A DNA stretch of 64,000 nucleotides from positions 18,606,139-18,670,138 of the forward strand of contig OY743168.1 in the NCBI GenBank assembly GCA_963555705.1, given 5' to 3'. The position numbers and the translations under genes are program-made. Shown here one piece after another: positions 24,401 to 36,400 of this stretch. Each line of letters opens with the position of its first letter. Positions within the stretch are counted from its first letter, which is position 1. The DNA comes from Ligustrum vulgare. Its lineage: Eukaryota > Streptophyta > Magnoliopsida > Lamiales > Oleaceae. Below the pieces are notes generated by a model. The model was not told where the DNA came from. It ran no database searches and worked only from the letters and a program-made list of their open reading frames with translations.

Positions 24401-27400
24401 ATGGGAAGAATTACCGTGAATGGGCACAATCAATCAAGCTTGTAGTTGACGGTAAAGGAAAATTGGGCTACCTCACCGGCGAGACAAAGAGGCCAGACAC
24501 AACTGATGTTACGACTCTAAACAAATGGCAATCAGAGAATTCACTAGTCACAGCGTGGCTAATAAATTCGATGAAAAGTTCAATTGGAAGAAGTTATCTG
24601 TTTCTTCCGACCGCAAAGGAGGTATGGGATGCTGTGCGAGAAACATACTCCGATTCTGAAAATTCATCACAAGTCTTCGAGATTAAGACTCGATTATGGC
24701 AAATGAAGCAAGGAGAAAGAAACGTTGCTAAATACTACCTTGAGATGAAGGCGCTGTGGCAGGAATTAGATCTCAGCTACGATGATGAATGGGAATGCCC
24801 AGGCGATTGTACCCGCTACAAGAAAAGACTGGAGATTGAAAGGGTTTTCGAGTTTTTGGCAGGCTTAAACCGCGACTTGGATGAAGTTCGTGGCCGGATC
24901 CTTGGTCGAAAACCTCTTCCATCCACGCGCGAAGTATTTGCTGAAGTTCACCGTGAGGAGAATCGTCGGAAAGTAATGTTGGACGGCAGCGGAGGAGCCG
25001 GGGCTGAAGTAGGAGCTGAAGGTTCTGCGATGGCCATCAATTACAGGCTGGAGTCGAAGATGGGTTTGGGCTTGGAGAAAGGATCGATCGAGAAATCTTA
25101 TAAGGCTGGTAAAGGTAATGGGTCGTTCGAATTTGGGCCTGGACCGGTGGAAAGTGGGCCTAGTGACCAACACAACTATAATGGACTTATTGGAAAAAAT
25201 AATGGGCCGGGTCAAAATCAACAAAGAAAAAGGCCGTGGTGCGAGCATTGTCATAAACCCGGACATAAAATAAATGACTGTTGGAATCTACACGGAAAGC
25301 CCCAAGATTGGAAACCACGACAAAATAACAGAGCACGTGGATATCAAGCTTCAGTCGAAAATCAAACAACCGGTTCATTCAGTCAAGAACAAGTAGAGCA
25401 ACTCTACAAAAATTTTTCGAATCTTCAGAATCCTAGTCAGTCCTCTCACACAGTTTCTTCTAGTTCACTAGCCCATAAAGGTATACTCTTTCAGGCCCTT
25501 AATACTGTTCAAACAAAAACCCCTTAGATTATTGATTCTGGAGCGTCTGATCATATGACGGGTTGTCATTATGATTTTTCTTCATACTCTCATTGTGCTG
25601 GTAATCTAAAAGTTAAAATTGCAGACGGATCCCTCTCATCTGTTGCAGGAAAAGGAACTGTACAAATATCTGATTCTATAACCCTAAAACCCGTACTCCA
25701 TGTGCCAAACTTGTCTTGTAATTTACTATCAATTTGTCAGTTAACAAAAAATTCCAACTGTTCAGCTCATTTTTTTCCTACTCATTGTGTATTTCAGGAC
25801 CTATCATTGGGGAAGACGATTGGCAGTGCTAAGGAGCGCGAGGGACTCTACCACTTTGATGAGGCCACGACAAGTAGACAAATTCAACCTTCATTTTGTA
25901 ATACTGCATTCTACTCCAAAAATAGTGATCTTATGTTATGGCATTTTAGATTAGGTCATCCAAATTTTCAGTACTTGCGTATGTTATTTCCCTCCATTTG
26001 TTCTAATAAAAATGAGCTTGTCTTTCAATGCGAAATTTGCCAACTTGCTAAACACAAACGCACTTCATTTCCACAATCAAAATATCAGCCATCTAAACCA
26101 TTCTCAATTATTCATAGTGATGTACGGGGACCATCTTGTGTATATTCTCGAAATCAAAAGAAATGGTTTGTCACATTCATCGATGATCATACGAGGGTTT
26201 GTTGGGTCTATCTCCTAAAAGAGAAAACTGAGGTCCGTGATGTATTCAAAACTTTCCACTCTATGATAAAAACACAGTTCCAAACCCAAATACAAATTCT
26301 TCGTGGTGATAATGGTACTGAATATTTTGACTCCGTCCTTGGAGATTACCTACGCACTAATGGCATAATCCATCAAAGCTCGTGTGTCAATACCCCACAA
26401 CAAAACGGGGTTGCTGAAAGGAAAAATCGCCATCTCCTTGACATAACCCGTGCATTAATGTTTACTACAAAAATGCCAAAAATATTTTGGGGGATGCCAT
26501 TCTCACATCCGCATATCTCATCAATCGGATGCCTAGTCGGGTTCTCTCTTACAAAACTCCTCTCCATACACTACAAACTATATTCCCAAATACTCGACTA
26601 CACTCTTCCCTAACTCCAAAGGTATTTGGTTGTACTACTTTTGTCCATAATCATTCTCCAAATCGGAATAACCTAGTCGGGTTCTCTCTTACAAAACTCC
26701 TCTCCATACACTACAAACTATATTCCCAAATACTCGACTACACTCTTCCCTAACTCCAAAGGTATTTGGTTGTACTACTTTTGTCCATAATCATTCTCCA
26801 AATCGGAATAAATTTGACCCTCGTGCCCTCAAATGTGTCTTTATTGGGTACTCATCAACACAAAAAGGATATAAATGTTATGATCCCTCTACCAAACGGG
26901 AATACACTAGCCTCGATGTCACCTTCTTTGAAAACACCCCGTACTTCCACGAAACTTCTCTTCAGGGGGAGAGTGTGAATGAAGATCGTTTCATAAATTT
27001 TGAACTCACAGAAACTACTACCTCTCATAATTCTGACATACCATATAAAAAAAGTCAAAACTCAGGGGGAGATGCAGGAAAACAAAATGACAGGGAGATT
27101 CGAGTTTACTCACGGAGGCCAAAATCAAGGCATCAAGAGCACCCTACCTCTGAAGCATCAAAAGAGTCAAATCCGGTGATAGCTCCTAATCTTATTGAGT
27201 CATCCAAAGGTAATCCTAGTAATCATACTCTTCATGAAATTGATTTACCTATTGCACTCAGGAAAACACCCCGCTCATGTACACTTCATCCCATCTCAAA
27301 TTTTGTATCTTATAATAAATTGTCTACTACCTTTCACACCTTCACTTCTAAGCTTGAAAGTACAGAAATTCCAAAGACTATACAGGAGGCATTAGCCATC

Positions 27401-30400
27401 CCAGAGTGGAAAAAGGCCGTTATGGAAGAACTCAAAGCCTTAAAAAACAATGGGACCTGGGAGCTAATGGAACTACCAAAAGGAAAAAGGACTGTAGGAT
27501 GCAAATGGGTGTTTACAATTAAGCATAGAGCCGATGGAACTATTGAACGCTTCAAAGCTCGTCTGGTAGCCAAAGGCTTTACGCAAACTTATGGAATTGA
27601 CTACACTGAAACTTTTGCTCCAGTAGCAAAATTGAACACTGTTCGGGTACTCCTATCCCTAGCAGCTAATTTGGATTGGCCACTTCAGCAGCTTGACATA
27701 AAAAATGCATTCTTGAATGGTGAATTGGAGGAAGAAGTTTTTATGGAGATGCCACCAGGGTTTAGTAACCAAGACAAAAGAGTCAGTAAACTGAAAAAAT
27801 CTCTCTATGGCCTTAAGCAGTCTCCGAGAGCATGGTTCGACAGATTCACCAAGGTAATTAAGAGACAGGGATACCAACAAGGACAGTTAGATCATACAAT
27901 GTTCTTCAAGTTGGCAAGTGATGGGACCAGAACCATTTTAATTGTATATGTGGACGACATTATTCTCACAGGGGATAATCTGGTAGAAATGGAAGAGTTG
28001 AAATCCGCCCTGGCAAGAGAATTTGAAATCAAAGAGTTGGGACAAATGAGATACTTCTTGGGAATGGAAGTCGTCAGGTAAAGGAAAGGAATAAGTGTTT
28101 CTCAGAGAAAGTACATTCTTGATCTTCTAACAGAAACTGGCATGCTTGGGTGCAAACCAAGTGATACTCCGATCGATGCAGGGAGAAGTATGGGAAACGA
28201 TGGAGAACTAGTTGACAGAGATAGATATCAAAGACTTGTTGGAAAGCTCATATATCTATCACTCTAGACCGGATATTGCATTTGCAACAAGTGTAGCTAG
28301 TCAACATATGCACTCACCAAAGGAGATTCACTTGGAAGCAGTATATAAGATCCTCATATACCTCAAAGGATCTCCCGGGAGAGGTTTGTTTTTCAAAAGG
28401 GGTGAAAACAAGACAGTTGAGGTATTCACAGATGCAGATTGGGCTGGTTCAATTGAGGACAGGCGATCTACTAAAGGATATTGTACATTTGTGTGGGGTA
28501 ACTTGGTAACCTGGAGGAGTAAAAAGCAAAATGTAGTAGCCCGAAGTAGTGCCGAAGCTGAATTCAGAGCCATTGCACAAGGGATGTGTGAAGCATTATG
28601 GATCAAGAAACTCTTGGAAGAATTGCAAGTTACAACAAAGCTACCAATTAAAGTGTATTGTGATAACAAGGGAGCAATTAACATCTCTCTCAATCCAGTA
28701 CAACATGATAGAACCAAACATGTGGAGGTAGACAGACATTTCATCAAAGAAAAGGTAGAAACGGGAGTTATTTGTATGACATGTTCCTACAAAGGAGCAA
28801 ACCGCATACATCTTTACAAAGGGGCTTTCACGACAAATATTCGAAGATCTTATGTGCAAATTGGACATGATTAACATCTATGATCCAACTTGAGGGGGAG
28901 TGTCGAAATCCCTTAATTGTAGTAATTGTATTTATTTATTTCCTTCTTTTCATTAGGCTAGATTTTAGGTAATCAATATATTTCCATGTATAGTGTAGGT
29001 TGTTTACTATATATTGTCCATTTCCTTATGTAAATGTTGAGGGTAAATCTTGTCTTCTCCATTCCAACATGAAAGAAATATATACAAAGTTCAACTAAAG
29101 TTCAACTATTAAACTATGCCTACTTAGTCCCTATCTATTACAATAATAAAACAACTATATATATATTACAACACTCCCCCTCAAGTTGGTGCATAGATAT
29201 CACACATGCCCAACTTGGATATAGAAGTATAAAATGGACCACTAGCAACTTCATGAGTCATTACGTCAGCTAGTTGGTCAGCACTCTTAATGTACGGAAT
29301 TTCTATATTTTCAGAGTTCAGATTGTCTTTAATGTAATTCCTGTCAAGCTCAACATGCTTCGTTCGGTCATGTTGTACTGGATTGTTAGCTATCTCTATA
29401 GCTGCCGTGTTGTCACAAAAGAGTAACATGGGTTTGTTTGGACCAAAACCAAGTTCACTAAGAAGAATTTTTAGCCATGAAAGTTCGGTAGTTGCATGAT
29501 GCAAAGCACGATATTCTGCCTCCGCACTGGATAGTGACACCACATTTTGTTTCTTACTTCTCCAAGTAACAAGATTTCCTCCAACAAATGATACGTATCC
29601 TGATGTAGATTTCCTATCCAATCTTGATCCGGCAAAATCAGAATCCGTGTAACCTACAATATCCAAATGCTCCCCTTTAGTATACAAGATGCCCTTGCCA
29701 GGAGAGGACTTCAAATACGCCAAAATTCGAATAACTGCACCCATGTGTTGATCACTTGGATTATGCATGAACTGGCTCACAACACTCACCGCATATGATA
29801 AATCAGGTCTTGTGTGAGTTAAATAGATCAGTTTCCCTACCAAGCGCTGATATCTCTCTTTATTTGTAGGAATCTGATCAGGATAGATAGACAGACCATG
29901 GTTCACCTCAATAGGTGTATCAACCGGGGCACAAGCAGACATACCAGTTTCTGCTAGAAGATCAAGAGCATACTTACGTTGAGAAAGAATAAGTCCTTGC
30001 TTGGATCTTGATACCTCAATGCCCAGGAAATACTTTAGAACACCCAAATCTTTCATTTCAAACTCCTTTGTTAGGTGAATCCGAAGTTTTTCAATTTCAC
30101 AGGGGTTACTACCAGTAACAATCATATCATCCACATAAACAATAAGTAAAGTAACATCATGACCCTCTCTTTTATAAAATAGGGTGTGATCAGCTAATGC
30201 CTGTTTAAAGCCATACCTCTTCATTGAACAACTCAACCTTCCAAACCACGCCCTCGGTGATTGTTTTAGCCCATATAGAGCTTTCTTTAATTTACATACC
30301 TTACTCCCTGGAGGAGTAAAACCGGGTGGTGGATCCATATACACTTCTTCTATCAAATCACCATGAAGGAATGCATTTTTTACATCAAATTGCCTCAGTG

Positions 30401-33400
30401 ACCAGTCATGATTGACTGCTAATGATATTATGACTCTAACTGTGTTCATCTTGGCTACCGGAGCAAAGGTCTCCTGGTAATCAATCCCATAGGTCTGTGT
30501 GTAACCTTTAGCAATCAGTCTCGCTTTATACCTGTCAACGGTCCCATCAGAATTGTATTTCAATGAGTACACCCTACTGTCCTTTTTCCCGGTGGCAAAT
30601 AAACCATCTCCCAAGTAGAGTTCTTTTGGAGAGCGTTCATTTCTTCTACCATAGCAGATTTTCACTTAGGTTGATCAAGAGCTTCCTGAAAGAGATTAGG
30701 AATAGACACGGAAGATAGCTGAAGGGCAAATGCCATGTTAGTCTTAGATAAACGATGATAAGAGATATAATCTGAGATCGGAAAGATGGCATTAGAATTA
30801 GACTTTGAGATACCCAACCTATCAGGTGGGTTACGGTTCCGAAGAGGATATCTCCTACTATGCACATCAACAGTGTCTAAAGGTGCAGGGTTGGAATCAG
30901 AAATGGGAATAGTAGGTAAAGAAGGAGAATGTACCTCATTTTCAATTGCAAAAGAGTCTGATGGCACCGTAGTATCAACAGAAGGATTGTCGTAGTCAGG
31001 AGGGTGTTGAGAAGTATCTTCGGTGACAGGCGCTGGAGTACAGGTAGTATCTAGGTTTCTCCTAGTATAACACTTTTTGAACAACCTAGGTGATCTATCA
31101 CTTTCAACCTCCTCCTTTCCCCCTGAAATCCATACTTTCTTTTCTTCTAACCATATTTGTTCCTCTTCTTTACTACTAATCTCTCCCTGAAGAGGAACCA
31201 ACGACACATCATCAGAGAAAAAAGATTCAGATTCACAAAATTCGACATCCATAGAGATATAGTATTTTCCTGTAGAAGGATGAAAGCATTTGTAGCCCTT
31301 TTGGGAGCTAGAATAGCCAAGAAAAACACATTTCAAGGCTCGAGGATCGAGTTTATCTCTGAGATGTGAGTGCACATGGACATAACACACACAACCAAAA
31401 ATCTTGGGACAAATATTTAAGGCAGAGGGAATAGAGTGAAAACGTGACAACATCCTTAGAGGAGTTTGGAATTCAATTATGCGAGCAGGCATACGATTAA
31501 TGAGAAAGACAGCAATTGTCACTGCTTCAGCCCAAAAACGTTTTGGAACACGCATAGTAAAGCATAATACCCGAGCCACCTCAAGAATATGTCGGTTCTT
31601 ACGCTCTGCTATGCCATTTTGTTGTGGTGTGTAGGCGCAAGTTGTCTGGTGAATAATCCCGTGAGTCATGAAGAAGTGGGTAAGGGTTTGGTTCACAAAC
31701 TCACGACCATTATCAGAATGGAAGACCTTAACTTGTGTATGAAATTGTGTCTCAACCATTTTGAAGAATTGAGGAATGACATTGACTACATCACCCTTAG
31801 TTTTTAGCAAGTATACCCAACATACTCTGGTACAATCATCAATAAAAGAAACAAAATATTTATGACCTGAGGCAGATGGAGTAGAAAAAGGGCCCCAGAC
31901 ATCAGTATGGACAAGGGTAAAGGGGACAGAACTTCTATTAAAACTGACTTTAAAAGGTACACGATGACTCTTGACAAAAATGCATTGTTCACACCGCATA
32001 CTACCATTGGGAATATTTTGAAACAAGTTTGGAAACAGGTGTTCTAAATAAGAAAATAAGACCATGACTAGCCTCTGTTTGCAACTTCTGTGTCCCCTCC
32101 AGAAAATACAATCCTCCGCTTTCTCTAGCAGTGCCAATCGCCATCTTTGTTTGATTGTCCTGAAAGACACAATGAGAAGATGAGAAGATAACAGAACAAT
32201 CTAGACTCTTTGTAATTTGACTGATAGACAAAAGATTGGTAGAGAATGAAGGTGCAAGTAAGACAGATGATAGAGATAAGGTACGTGAGAATGAGATATT
32301 TCCGGCCCCAGTAACTTGGGCAGGAGTCCCATTAGCCACTTGGACGGACTTAATATGTGAAACAGTCGAAGAATCAAACGTAGATGGATTACAAGTAAAG
32401 TGATCAATAGCTCCAGAATCTATCACCCAAGAGTCTGATACAGAAGAAGTGGACGACAATCCAAAAATACCTTCCCCAGAAGATGATCGTGCTACATGGA
32501 TTAGTGAAGCCATATTTCTAAGAGTTTATAAATTTTTCAATCACAAACAACAATTGAGTTACCAGGCACCAAGTCACCAACACGTTTGAGTACAGATCAC
32601 CCACATATTCCACAAGGAATCAGGAGAACCACAATACATGCAATTTATCTTAACCAACCCAACCAACTGATACAAGGAAACAACTGACTATATCTCAAGG
32701 AGAAAAGATGATTTCAACTCAGATATAAAATACAAGACAAAAAAGACAAGGTAAGGCGTGGACTTCACATTCGCTCTCCCCTGTAAACTGAAACACGCAG
32801 AATTTACACACATACACGCAGTGTAGAAATGGTGGACTCGAAGGTGGAGACGATTTCAAAAACTGGCTCAATGGAAGATCGAGAATTTCGGGACAACCAC
32901 CACTTACAAAAGATCCGACCCCTTCAAAATCGGCATGTGGAAACTGAGCTGCAAGATTCTCGCCGGAGTTGACCGGAGATGATGCCGGAGGCGCGCAGTT
33001 GAGTCGCGCCGGAAGCAGGAGCAGAAGTAGAGCGCAGTCAGCGGAAGCAGGAGAAATCGCGCAGTGCAGGAGAAACCCTAGGATCGCGCAGTGGTTTCGG
33101 TCGCCGGGAGCTGGGTCGTCGGTCGCCGGGAGTTGGGTCGGCGCTCGCCGCCGTCGACGGCGCTGGGGTGGTGATACCAGGAAGAGGCTGGGCAGGAGCG
33201 GCTAGGGTTTTTTTTCTCTCTCTCTCTCTCTCTAGCTCTGATACCATGTAAATGTTGAGGGTAAATCTTGTCTTCTCCATTCCAACATGAAAGAAATATA
33301 TACAAAGTTCAACTAAAGTTCAACTATTAAACTATGCCTACTTAGTCCCTATCTATTACAATAATAAAACAACTATATATATATTACAACACCTTACTCA

Positions 33401-36400
33401 GTAAATAAGAAGAAAAATTATTTTCTAAAACATTACAATATAAACTTCATATGAGACAAGCTGGCAGATTCATCGTTCCAGCACTTCTTTTGACATAAGC
33501 CAAGTCTTGCAGTGCATTGCTGATTTTGACTCTAAAATGTTTGGGTTGTTCAATGGATTGGGTCGGTTTCTATTTTTGGTTATGCTGACGTAAAGATGGT
33601 AAAGTTCGCACAAAAAGGAAGAAGAGGGCCTAAAACAGCGTTTTATTTGTGTACCACCGACTTCTTACTCATACATATAATGTCTTGACGTATGCAGCAT
33701 GACAAGGAATTCAGGATAGATCACAAATATTCTTAATAGTACTGCCTTATGTGGGTGCATAGGATGTCTTAGGTGATGCCATTCACTTTGCTGAATGGCT
33801 GCTTAGGTTGTAGTGAGAGGACAGTACAGTTAAGTGATTGTGAATTGTCTAAGTTGGATATTGCAGCATATAATTTTAAGTGTAATGTTTAAGGTAGTCA
33901 TCTACTTTTGCTTTAAATATCTTAGCCCTTTTTTGAGCCCCATTATAACTAAATTTTTTGAGAAAATGTGTTTTGGAGTAGTGATTTTTTTAAAGAATGT
34001 GTGGCTAAAAATTAAGAGAGAAAAATGTAGTGGAGAATGTGTGGTTGAAAGTAAGAGAGTAAAATGTAGTAAATTATAATGGGGCTCCAACAAGGGCTTA
34101 ATTTTATGTTATAACGACGTGTTATGATTTTTTTATTGCACGAAGTGCTTTATATTTAATAACTGAAGTTAGGGGTTACTGGGATAATTCCTTAATTCAT
34201 TTTGATAGGTATTGGTGCTTCTTCTTCTTACATCATCTCGGGATCCAGGTATTGTTCCTCGTAATTCACATCCACCAGAAGGAGAGTTTCATTATGACAA
34301 TTCAGCATCGGTGGAGGTTGGTGGAAGACAAACTCCAAGCCTCCAATTCCCTCGAACAAAAGAAGTAATGGTTAATGGGATCCCTGTCAAAGTTAAATAC
34401 TGTGATACTTGCATGCTGTATCGCCCTCCTCGTTGCTCGCACTGCTCCATTTGCAACAACTGTGTGGAGCGTTTTGATCACCACTGCCCTTGGGTGGGCC
34501 AGTGTATAGGATTGGTATGATTTTCACGTGACTCATAACATTTTTCTTTTCTATTTTCTTCTGCCCTTGCTCTTGAATTATTGACTTGTTGTCTCTCATT
34601 TTCTCCCATTCTTTGACTGCTTTCTTGCGCCGTTACCCTGACTGGTTCTTATAGTACTTTCCTTCTATTGAATGTGCAGCGTAACTACCGTTATTTCTTT
34701 TGTTTTGTTGCTTCCGCAACTCTTCTTTGCACCTACGTATTTGCCATATCTGCTTTTTACATCAAGATTCTGATGGACGACCATCAGAGCACAGTCTGGA
34801 AGGCAATGAAAGAATCTCCTGCATCTGCGATTCTAATGGCCTATTGTTTTATTTCCCTGTGGTTCGTTGGTGGACTAACTGGCTTTCACTCGTATCTGAT
34901 AAGCACGAATCAGGTCAGTTACTTTTCTTGTCTGCTAGACGTTAAATTTCTTTTATTTTTACAAGTTGTTTAGCTTTTTTAATACTAGCATTGCCATTGG
35001 TTTGTTTGTCAGATATGTTGGTACTATTTTATTAAAATGGGGGATATTTGTTGATTTGAGAATGGCACTGCCTAAACTAGATATTATGAAGCTTTAGATT
35101 TGAGTCACTCCCATTGTTGCTTAATGGTGTGTTAAACTTGGTACCCTGGACACATTTTTTAGTAGCAATAAAGAGAGTAAAAAGTGCACGAGAGATGAAA
35201 ATTTGTCTTTTAACCTTTAGTGACAGTGAAACAGCTACTTCCTCTATTCATTTTTTCCTGAACTGGTGGTTGTGGGAGGGAGCTGGGATGAGAGTTTCAG
35301 AATGGGTAACCAAGGAAAAGAGAAATTATACCTTTCTGGAGAGCTTTTCTCAGCCTGTTTGTGAATGTATAATTTAGACAGAGAAAAGAAGTGGACGGAA
35401 AATTTGAAGTAACTACCTTTTTCTCCAGTCATCTAGGTTCTCCTTTTCCCGCTTATCATTTTTTCTTCTTCCTGCATTTTGTTTTGTCTTCTCTTTTTTG
35501 TTTGGGCCATGGATTGAGAATGGGAAAAAAAATTGTGTGATTGAGTACCCTTGCAGTTATTTACATAAAATAAACTAATTGCAACAAATTAAATATATGC
35601 GGTCCTATATTTAAATGAATGTAACAAATTAAGCAATATTGACGATGCCCAAAAGTGAAAATCAACCTCAAGATTTGCAATGCACAAAAGTGAAATTCAA
35701 CCCAAGAGATGCATAATTAATATTTAATGAACCTTGTTGTCTATATATGTTATTAAAATTAAAAAAATAAAGTTTTACCATTTTTCACGACATATAATTA
35801 TTATTTTAATATTTTAATACAATTGCGGACCAATGAATTGTTTTACCATCTTTGCGAGGAAACTGGCTATAAATTATGTGTATTTGCGATTGTACCGTGA
35901 ACATATCACTCGATTTCTGGATCTAAAGTTCAATAAATATTTTTTTAAAAAAAAAAAAACTTTTGAAATATAAAATTAGGCTCATACAATACATGTGAAA
36001 GACTCAAACCGACGCTCTTCTTTTTATATATTATTCTTCGTCATATTCTTCCCAAAAAAAGATGTAGGATAAATTTTTTTGGTATATTTTGATTTTTAAG
36101 CATTAGTTATTAATTTCAACTTTTTCCCTAAAAAAATAATCATTAATTTTAATAAATATTGTTACATTAATTGGTTTTTTCTTTTTTCATATTGGCAATT
36201 TTTTTATTCATATTGTTACATTATTATTTTAATATTTTAATAAAAACTGTTGACCGATCAATTGTTTAATAAAAATTATATGTACTAATTGTTAAAATCT
36301 GAAATATATATTTTGCATATTGTAGATATTTAAATTTATAATAAAAAATAGAAAATGAACATAATCAGTAAATAAATAAAAATAATGTCAAATTGATGAA

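Larger units (their letters stand above)
29029..33391 (-). mobile_element. Ty1-copia element B, gag-less, inside copia A's 3' LTR
   Basis: 4363 bp, TSD CCTTA at 29024-29028 and 33392-33396. The two 145-bp LTRs (29029-29173, 33247-33391) are identical as far as I can read, so insertion is recent. The primer site (GCTCTGATACCA on +) is at 33235-33246; a polypurine tract (complement of CTCCCCCTC, 29174-29182) adjoins the 3' LTR. There is no gag: a GC-rich leader is followed directly by a protease frame at 32513. Confidence 0.93.
24017..33440 (+). mobile_element. Ty1-copia element A in acyltransferase intron 2
   Basis: Target duplication TAAAC at 24012-24016 and 33441-33445. The LTRs are 172 bp (24017-24188; 28901-29028 joined to 33397-33440) and differ at four positions by eye. 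The primer site TGGTATCAGAGC follows the 5' LTR directly, and GAGGGGGAG precedes the 3' LTR. Without copia B and its TSD the element is 5056 bp. gag is open, pol is broken. It has the same orientation as the host gene. Short LTRs suggest an Ale-like lineage, but this is a guess. Confidence 0.92.

Noticed and set aside
31589..31807. + strand open frames opposite copia B
   Set aside because: Shadows of the well-supported - strand integrase.
32969..33305. Open frames on both strands of the GC-rich copia B leader
   Set aside because: Arg/Pro/Ser-rich on all frames, no domain, explained by GC composition and the CT tract.
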